From contig JAZQWC010000039.1 of assembly GCA_045632125.1 (NCBI GenBank), forward strand, positions 1 to 49,155: 49,155 bases of DNA. The letters run 5' to 3'. The stretch is from CALWPV01 sp045632125. Its GTDB lineage: Bacteria; Bacillota; Clostridia; Lachnospirales; Bianqueaceae. Positions within the stretch are counted from its first letter, which is position 1. Each line of letters starts with the position of its first letter. Positions 43,976 to 49,155 of the stretch are shown here, piece after piece. The notes under the pieces were generated by a model that was given only the letters and a program-made list of their open reading frames with translations, had not been told where the DNA came from and ran no database searches. Made by a program: the position numbers and the translations under genes.

Positions 43976-44067
43976 AAGATTGGCAGAGCCAATCTTGAAA
44001 AATTGCACTTGATGCAGTTTTCAATATGGAAAAAAGCACCCGGTCTGAAATATGGCCGGGATTTTTT
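43976..44067 (+). terminator. Three successive hairpins after hup, the last a terminator
   Basis: AAGATTGGC-AGA-GCCAATCTT (43976-43996) has no T tract. TTGAAAAATTGCA/TGCAGTTTTCAA (43995-44024) has none either. CCCGGTC/GGCCGGG (44039-44060) is followed by ATTTTTT and is the intrinsic terminator of hup. Its tail lies about 30 bp before the rqcP start. Confidence 0.7.
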
Positions 44068-44096
44068 CACCTATTAAGGGAAATGTGAGGACGTAT

Positions 44097-44336
44097 ATGC
44101 GACTGGATAAATATTTAAAAGTATCTCGTTTGATTAAGAGAAGAACTGTGGCGAATGAAGCCTGCGATGCGGGTAGAGTATCGATCAACGATAAGATCGC
44201 CAAAGCCGGTACAGATGTAAAGGTGGGCGATGTGATCGAAATTCGGTTTGGAAGCAATACCGTGCGGGTCAAAGTAACGACGCTGGCAGAACATGCGAAA
44301 AAAGAAGACGCCGGCGACATGTATATCCCGTTGTAA
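44097..44336 (+). CDS. rqcP: S4-domain RNA-binding protein RqcP (YabO/Hsp15 type)
   Basis: 79 residues. The whole protein is an S4 domain: MRLDKYLKVSRLIKRRTVAN, ACDAGRVSINDKIAKAGTDV, VGDVIEIRFG. RqcP works with RqcH in ribosome-associated quality control, helping add Ala tails to stalled nascent chains on 50S subunits. I use ATG 44097 because GAGGA lies just before it; the in-frame ATG at 44052 starts in the hup terminator. It is followed by yabP, as in Bacillus and clostridia. Confidence 0.92.
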   Translation: MRLDKYLKVSRLIKRRTVANEACDAGRVSINDKIAKAGTDVKVGDVIEIRFGSNTVRVKVTTLAEHAKKEDAGDMYIPL

Positions 44337-44392
44337 TATAACGAAAAGCTGATTCATAAGATGTCCTAAACGAAAATATCGAGGAGGAGATC

Positions 44393-44674
44393 ATGGATAC
44401 AGCGAAAAGCAATCATCGTGTGATCATGGAGGGGCGGCAAAGGGCAGAGGTAACAGGAGTTACTGATCTGCTGGTGTTTGATGAAACTGAAGTAATCGTG
44501 GAAACAACAGAAGGCATGCTGAGCCTGCGAGGCGGCGATCTGCATATGAGTAATCTGAGTTTGGAACAGGGACTCATTGGGGTCTCCGGCCAAATTGCCG
44601 AACTCATATACGATGAGATCGGCACAGCCGGGAAAAACAGACCGGGGCTGATGGGGCGGCTGTTTCACAGCTGA
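44393..44674 (+). CDS. yabP: Sporulation protein YabP
   Basis: 93 residues. NHRVIMEGRQRAEVTGVTDL, FDETEVIVETTEGMLSLRGG and LHMSNLSLEQGLIGVSGQIA are the YabP family pattern. YabP works with YabQ in spore cortex/coat development under sigma-E. GAGGAGGAG lies 4-5 nt before the ATG. Directly upstream of yabQ. Confidence 0.93.
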   Translation: MDTAKSNHRVIMEGRQRAEVTGVTDLLVFDETEVIVETTEGMLSLRGGDLHMSNLSLEQGLIGVSGQIAELIYDEIGTAGKNRPGLMGRLFHS

Positions 44675-44710
44675 TCCGTAGATGCAGAACGGGATTAGGT
44701 TCGAGCAAGT

Positions 44711-45094
44711 ATGATAGAACAGCAGGCCGAATTGTTTTTATATTTTGTTGTTTTTGGAGCAGTATGTGCGCTGATATATGATTTATTAAGGGCGCTGCGG
44801 CAGGAGATTCATCATGGAACCCCCTGGCTGATAGCAGAAGATACAGTGTTTAGTGCAGTGGTTTGCAGTGGTTGTTATGGACTCTTTTTTTATAAGAACC
44901 GGGGAGCGCTGCGGGCCTATGGCTTTCTTGGTATGGTGATAGGAGCCCTGCTCTATCATTTGACGCTGAGTAACATGATGCTGCTTTGTTTTCGAAGGTT
45001 TTTTCGAGTCATACTGTTTCCGCTGCGGTGGATAAGGAAAAAGTGTAAAATATGGAAATCCCATAGAAAATCGTTGACGAAACAAGAGGGATAG
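44711..45094 (+). CDS. yabQ: Spore cortex biosynthesis protein YabQ
   Basis: 127 residues with about four membrane segments (LFLYFVVFGAVCALIYDLL, FSAVVCSGCYGLFFY, AYGFLGMVIGALLYHL) and a basic C-terminus FPLRWIRKKCKIWKSH. This is the YabQ layout, needed for cortex formation. Its Shine-Dalgarno site is weak (GAG about 6 nt before ATG), so coupling to yabP translation is likely. Confidence 0.9.
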   Translation: MIEQQAELFLYFVVFGAVCALIYDLLRALRQEIHHGTPWLIAEDTVFSAVVCSGCYGLFFYKNRGALRAYGFLGMVIGALLYHLTLSNMMLLCFRRFFRVILFPLRWIRKKCKIWKSHRKSLTKQEG

Positions 45095-45138
45095 GGTAAG
45101 ATGACAATAGAAAAGCATGTAAGGAAGGAGGCTGACTG

Positions 45139-45570
45139 ATGGCAGAACGTGCAGAAACGGATTTTGAACTGGATTGGGAAGAGTTCAAAAAACGAAAAGA
45201 AAAAGAAAAACAAGATATGCAAGCAGAAGACGAGCAGGAAGAAACGAAAACAGTTGTGTATTCTGAAATGACTGCTGCCGACAGACCTTTCTTTCAGTGG
45301 CTGAAGAAAATCTTGATGGTGATCTTCATTATGATCTTTTTGGGCGTTTGTGTGTGGCAGGTGAACTCTTTGAAAAAAGAGAGTGCCGAACTGGATAAGA
45401 CCATGGCGCAGCTGGAAAAACAGATCGAAGATGAAAAGGCAAAGGAACTGGAGATCAAAGTTGAAAAGGAATTCTACCAGTCCATTGCATATCGTGAGCA
45501 AATGGCGCGGGATCGCTGTAAACTGATCTATCCCAATGAGATATTGATCAGTATTCAAAATAAGAAATGA
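45139..45570 (+). CDS. divIC: Septum formation initiator DivIC/FtsB family
   Basis: 143 residues. An acidic/basic cytoplasmic N-terminus (EEFKKRKEKEKQDMQ) is followed by one membrane segment ILMVIFIMIFLGVCVW, an extracellular coiled coil (VNSLKKESAELDKTMAQLEK) and the typical end ARDRCKLIYPNEILISI. Divisome protein that partners with FtsL and DivIB. GGAGG lies upstream. A strong terminator follows. Confidence 0.92.
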   Translation: MAERAETDFELDWEEFKKRKEKEKQDMQAEDEQEETKTVVYSEMTAADRPFFQWLKKILMVIFIMIFLGVCVWQVNSLKKESAELDKTMAQLEKQIEDEKAKELEIKVEKEFYQSIAYREQMARDRCKLIYPNEILISIQNKK

Positions 45571-45584
45571 TTTCGATTACAATA

Positions 45585-45620
45585 AAACCCTCGGGCAACG
45601 CCCGGGGGTTTGACTTTTTT
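45585..45620 (+). terminator. Terminator after divIC
   Basis: AAACCCTCGGGC (45585-45596), loop AAC, GCCCGGGGGTTT (45600-45611), then GACTTTTTTTG. Confidence 0.9.
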
Positions 45621-45652
45621 TGACGGAAAATTTTATGTGGTTGACCGCAAAA

Positions 45653-45686
45653 TTCTACAAGATTGGCAGAGAAAACCATTTATAAT
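45653..45686 (+). promoter_or_regulatory. Possible Spo0A-controlled promoter of spoIIE
   Basis: TATAAT (45681-45686) lies 43 bp before the start codon. TTCTACA (45653-45659) differs by one base from the reverse 0A box TTCGACA and sits 21 bp before the -10. The unusual long spacing recalls spoIIE promoters of Bacillus. Suggestive only. Confidence 0.35.
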
Positions 45687-45728
45687 TGGTTTTACCATAT
45701 ATTGGAAGAATGTTGCGGGAGAAGAAAA

Positions 45729-48047
45729 ATGAACGGATGGGAATTGAATCGTCAAAAAAGAGCGGATATAGAAGAAATCATACAAGGGATTTGCTTTTGC
45801 ATACCGATCCCGTTTTTAATGAGCTTGAAACTAGGAGTGGATCTGTATATTTTAGGACCCGCCTATTTTCTTGCGTTGATTCGCCGGAAAAGGTGGCAGC
45901 CGGCGGCTCTTTTAATGGCTGCAGCCGGTGTTATGATGTTAGGACTTAAAGCACTTCGGTGGAAATATGGAATCCTGATTTTGTTGTTTTGGCTGGAAGA
46001 ACGATATTTGGAACATAGACATCCGTTATATCCCTTTGGAAAACGCTGCGTATTTTATGTGACCGGCTTGCTTATGGTGGTGCTTGGCCTTACCTTGACC
46101 GGAGTGCTGGGAGAATACCAACTGATTTATGTTTTTTTAGAATCGGTCTTTTTAATGGGAGCAGCCTGCTTGTATCAGTGGGTATTGTGCGGAAAAAGGG
46201 CGATGGACGAGCTGACCTTAACTGGGATTTCATTGACGGTGGGGACTATGTTAGCGGCGTTTCATTGGGTACAGCTGGGACAGGTGATTCCGGCAGAGAT
46301 TCTGCTGCTGAGTATAGCTATGGTCGGAGGATATGAGCTGGGAATCGGAAAAGGAATGTCGCTGGCCTTGCCGGCTGCTTTTTTTATGCGATTGAGCATG
46401 ACAGCAGGGGAAGGCTTGGTCATCTTGTGTACCATTGCAATCTTGCTGGCCGGTGGGTTTCGGGAATTAGGGCGCAAGGCAGCTGTGGCGTCGGTATTTT
46501 CAGGCGGCAGCCTGTGGATCATTTTATTTATGGGCGGCGAAAATGTGGCGCCTGGAATTTTGACTTTAGGAATGGCTTGCCTAGTTTTTGGTTTGTGGCA
46601 GAGGCGGCTGCTGCTTCGACTGGTGGGACAAGTAAAGCGGGAAGAGGAAAAGAAGCTAGGCAGCACCGATGCACGCAAACGGTATATGGAATATCAGATC
46701 GGACAGAGTGCGGAGGCGCTGAGGCAGGTGGCCCAGCTGATTACCGTGCCGGATCGAAAGCGGCGAATCAGCGGGCAGGATTTGGTATATTTGAAAGAAG
46801 ATATTGCCGGAAGGTTATGTCAGGAGTGTGAGAATCAAAGAATTTGCTGGGGCAAGCAGTATGCGAGGACTCATGAGACCGTGGTACGAGTGATGGAGGC
46901 GACCAGGCAGAAAGGGCGCGTGCAGCGAAATGACTTGCCGGCGGCCTTTTTGGATATATGTAAACGACCGACGGATTTTGTTAAAGCGGTCAACCGGTAT
47001 TATGAATTATATAGGTTGAATCAAAGCTGGGAAAATCGAATGGCGCAGAGTGCGTACCTGGTGCAGGGTCAGTACGAGTCGATGGCGCTATATTTGGAAC
47101 AAATGAAGAATCACATGGGGATGCAGCTGGAAAGCGAGGAGAAACTGAGGCGGAGTATTGAAGGACAGTTGAAACGGCAGGGATTGCGGGCAGATCGGGT
47201 CGCTGTGATGGCAAATGAAAGGGAGGATCGGATCTGGATCCATTTGGATGTATTAAAACCCTATTCGGACAAGCAGTTAAGAAGCTGTTTGCATGTGGTG
47301 TCGGAATTAGCCGGGCGGCCGATGGTACTGTTGGAAAGTCAGCGGATAGGCGAGGAAAGAATACGGTATCGGCTGAGTGATCCCAATCGCTTTGAACTGC
47401 AGCTGGGCTGCGTGTGTGGTCAGCGCGAAGAGGTCAGTGGTGATAGCTATACGGCGCGGCGGTTAGATGCTGGACGGTATGTGGTGGCCCTGGGCGATGG
47501 CATGGGTAGCGGCGCTCAGGCGCATGAAGCCAGTGAACGGGCGCTGGCTTTGCTGGAACAATTGCTGCTCAGCGGAATGGAAGAAGAACAGGCGGTGCAT
47601 ATGCTGAATACGGCGCTGGTGTTGACGGAGCAGGGTGAAGTGTTTACAACGATCGATCTGGCCTTGTTGAATCTGCACACCGGCGAAGTGAAATTGGTGA
47701 AAGCGGGGAGCTGCACCACGTTTTTGCGCAGTCGCTCAGCGGTATATGTGTATAGAAGCCAGTCGCTGCCGGTGGGCATCTTGAATGAGCCGGAGCCGGA
47801 AACCTATTGCCATCCGATGCAGGAGGGGGACGTGCTGCTGATGATTTCCGATGGTGTGCTGGATCAATTGCCGGAACCTAAACAGGGGGAAAGGTGGATT
47901 CGGCGGTATCTTTTACAAAGCCGTGAGGAAGAGCCGCAGCGAATGGCGGAGGAAATTCGAAATCTGCTGATGCCTCATTTACCGCAGGTGGAAGATGATC
48001 AGACGATTTTGGTCTTGCGAATTGAAAAAAAGGAAAAATTGTGTTAA
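45729..48047 (+). CDS. spoIIE: Stage II sporulation protein E (membrane-bound PP2C phosphatase)
   Basis: 772 residues. Residues about 25-300 hold roughly ten membrane segments (for example FCIPIPFLMSLKLGVDLYIL). A cytoplasmic linker with Cys motif (LCQECENQRICWGKQY) follows, and the last 220 residues are a PP2C-type phosphatase with DSYTARRLDAGRYVVALGDG, MGSGAQAHEASERAL and MISDGVLDQL. SpoIIE dephosphorylates SpoIIAA to activate sigma-F in the forespore and acts at the polar septum. ATG 45729 follows GGGAG; the longer TTG-initiated form is less likely. tilS follows, the usual clostridial order. Confidence 0.95.
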   Translation: MNGWELNRQKRADIEEIIQGICFCIPIPFLMSLKLGVDLYILGPAYFLALIRRKRWQPAALLMAAAGVMMLGLKALRWKYGILILLFWLEERYLEHRHPLYPFGKRCVFYVTGLLMVVLGLTLTGVLGEYQLIYVFLESVFLMGAACLYQWVLCGKRAMDELTLTGISLTVGTMLAAFHWVQLGQVIPAEILLLSIAMVGGYELGIGKGMSLALPAAFFMRLSMTAGEGLVILCTIAILLAGGFRELGRKAAVASVFSGGSLWIILFMGGENVAPGILTLGMACLVFGLWQRRLLLRLVGQVKREEEKKLGSTDARKRYMEYQIGQSAEALRQVAQLITVPDRKRRISGQDLVYLKEDIAGRLCQECENQRICWGKQYARTHETVVRVMEATRQKGRVQRNDLPAAFLDICKRPTDFVKAVNRYYELYRLNQSWENRMAQSAYLVQGQYESMALYLEQMKNHMGMQLESEEKLRRSIEGQLKRQGLRADRVAVMANEREDRIWIHLDVLKPYSDKQLRSCLHVVSELAGRPMVLLESQRIGEERIRYRLSDPNRFELQLGCVCGQREEVSGDSYTARRLDAGRYVVALGDGMGSGAQAHEASERALALLEQLLLSGMEEEQAVHMLNTALVLTEQGEVFTTIDLALLNLHTGEVKLVKAGSCTTFLRSRSAVYVYRSQSLPVGILNEPEPETYCHPMQEGDVLLMISDGVLDQLPEPKQGERWIRRYLLQSREEEPQRMAEEIRNLLMPHLPQVEDDQTILVLRIEKKEKLC

Positions 48048-48075
48048 AATGCCAGATATTAAAGGAGGTGGGTGT

Positions 48076-49155
48076 ATGCCGGTAAAAATGGTGGAAAAAC
48101 AGCTGCAGCAGATGCTTCTGCCGGGGCAGCGGGCAGCGGTGGCCTTGTCGGGCGGCCGTGATTCGGTGTGCTTGCTGCATATGGTTCGTGGGCTCGCCCA
48201 TCAACTTTCGATTGAGCTGATGGCGGTTCATGTTCATCATGGGCTGCGGGCGGAGGCGGATGAGGATGAGGCCTTTTGCCGCCGACTATGCCAAAAATGG
48301 GGAATCGAACTGGTCGTGGAGCGGGTGAATGTGCCGCAGAGGGTGCAGGAAACCGGAGAAACGGTGGAGGAAGCGGCACGGATGCTGCGCTATCAGGTGT
48401 TTGAAGAGCTTGTGAAAAGCGGCCAAACTGATAGAATCCTGTTGGCTCACCATCAACAGGACCAGGCGGAAACAGTGCTGCTTCATTTGCTTCGCGGCAG
48501 CGGTTTAACAGGACTGTGCGGCATGAAAGCGCAGCGCCTGCCATATGTACGTCCCATGTTAGAGGTGTCGAAGGCCAAGATCGATGTTTATATTCAAGAA
48601 TACCACCTGCCCTTTGTGGAAGATGCTAGCAATCAGGATACCGCCTATCGGCGCAACCATATTCGGCATCGGCTTTTACCCCTTTTGGAGCAAGAGTACA
48701 ATCCGGAGATTGTGACGGCCTTGAGCCGAATGGCAGAACTGCTGCAGGAAGAGGAGGCCTTTTTGGAGGAGCAGGTGCCGCAGGTGCCTGAGGAGGGGCC
48801 GCTTTCGGTAAGTTGGATGCTGCAGTATCCGGTCAACTTGCAAAGAAGGATCTTGCGAAAGTGGCTGAAGCAAAACGGCTTGAAAACAGATGTACAGCAG
48901 GTTCATCTGCAGCAGTTGATGGAGCTGGCTCAGGGCGCTACAGGGCGCAGGATATCGCTTCCAAAGGGCTTGACTGTGCAAAAGAGCTATGATATACTGG
49001 TAATTCGTAGAAGTGGTCTTGAAAGCGATATGAAACAGCTTTTGCAGGAACATGGATCGGCTATGCCGCAGGGGTTTCCGTCCTTTGAGATGGAACGGAT
49101 GTCGGCAGCGGCAGTCTGCAGTCAATGGGGCTGCCCGGAACAGATTCCGGCTTTG
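48076..49155 (+). CDS. tilS: tRNA(Ile)-lysidine synthase TilS, 3' end outside the window
   Basis: 360 codons open to the window end, no stop reached. The PP-loop ATP-pyrophosphatase motif is VALSGGRDSVCLLH (residues 22-35). VHVHHGLRAEADEDE, AHHQQDQAETVLLHLLRGSG and DASNQDTAYRRNHIRHRLL are TilS core motifs. The C-terminal region after 240 holds the tRNA-binding domains (ISLPKGLTVQK). It converts C34 of the CAT-anticodon tRNA-Ile to lysidine so that it reads AUA. AAAGGAGG lies before the ATG. Essential housekeeping gene. Confidence 0.95.
   Translation, partial: MPVKMVEKQLQQMLLPGQRAAVALSGGRDSVCLLHMVRGLAHQLSIELMAVHVHHGLRAEADEDEAFCRRLCQKWGIELVVERVNVPQRVQETGETVEEAARMLRYQVFEELVKSGQTDRILLAHHQQDQAETVLLHLLRGSGLTGLCGMKAQRLPYVRPMLEVSKAKIDVYIQEYHLPFVEDASNQDTAYRRNHIRHRLLPLLEQEYNPEIVTALSRMAELLQEEEAFLEEQVPQVPEEGPLSVSWMLQYPVNLQRRILRKWLKQNGLKTDVQQVHLQQLMELAQGATGRRISLPKGLTVQKSYDILVIRRSGLESDMKQLLQEHGSAMPQGFPSFEMERMSAAAVCSQWGCPEQIPAL

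Noticed and set aside
45663..45728. Upstream TTG-initiated extension of SpoIIE
   Set aside because: It begins before the putative -10 box and lacks a ribosome site; ATG 45729 has GGGAG upstream.
1..49155. CRISPR arrays, insertion sequences, prophage genes and toxin-antitoxin pairs
   Set aside because: No regularly spaced repeats, transposase, phage structural genes or typical small toxin-antitoxin pairs were seen.

Overview
The window looks like the chromosome of a spore-forming, anaerobic Firmicute, most likely a gut clostridium of the Lachnospiraceae/Oscillospiraceae type. The pointers are a sporulation block (spoVT, yabP, yabQ, spoIIE) at the right end, Bacillota-type promoters and Shine-Dalgarno sites, luxS, cytoplasmic glycan-degrading enzymes, and a very large SpaA/Cna_B-type surface protein. 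I see no phage, insertion sequence, CRISPR array or plasmid function.

Layout. (1) 65-10558: tRNA-Val, then a Gfo/Idh/MocA dehydrogenase and, from its own promoter, a row of cytoplasmic glycosidases: two GH38 alpha-mannosidases, a GH78 alpha-L-rhamnosidase and a GH28-like beta-helix protein. No transporter or regulator accompanies them. (2) 10573-14372: an ABC-F ATPase, a convergent radical SAM/SPASM plus PqqD-like pair with no visible precursor peptide, then luxS and tRNA-Thr. (3) 14484-19886: an anchored Ser/Asp-rich protein on the minus strand, then a LacX-type epimerase, an unknown helical protein, ribulokinase and a double-length L-rhamnose-mutarotase-like protein. (4) 19958-36234: a SARP/BTAD-type regulator diverging from a 4250-residue wall protein (about 20 SpaA-like and 5 SdrD-B-like domains), followed by a second surface protein with MucBP-like repeats. 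Both surface genes carry the same arrangement of 7-bp direct repeats, 11 bp apart and 9 bp before the -10 box, which is the layout SARP regulators use. (5) 36293-39102: a DUF4432 (aldose-epimerase-like) gene convergent with an XRE-ADP-ribosylglycohydrolase fusion. (6) 39125-49155: spoVT, then a compact four-gene carrier-protein cassette (ACP, NTP_transf_5, FkbH-like, possible BtrH-like), then hup, rqcP, yabP, yabQ, divIC, spoIIE and a partial tilS. The order around the cassette is the familiar clostridial sporulation/division order, so the cassette looks inserted.

Main candidates for something undescribed: the ACP/FkbH cassette inside the sporulation locus, the SARP-like regulator with its two-gene adhesin regulon, the XRE-ARH/DUF4432 pair, and the double RhaM protein whose halves have lost complementary parts of the motif. 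All assignments are from reading motifs; no database search was run.
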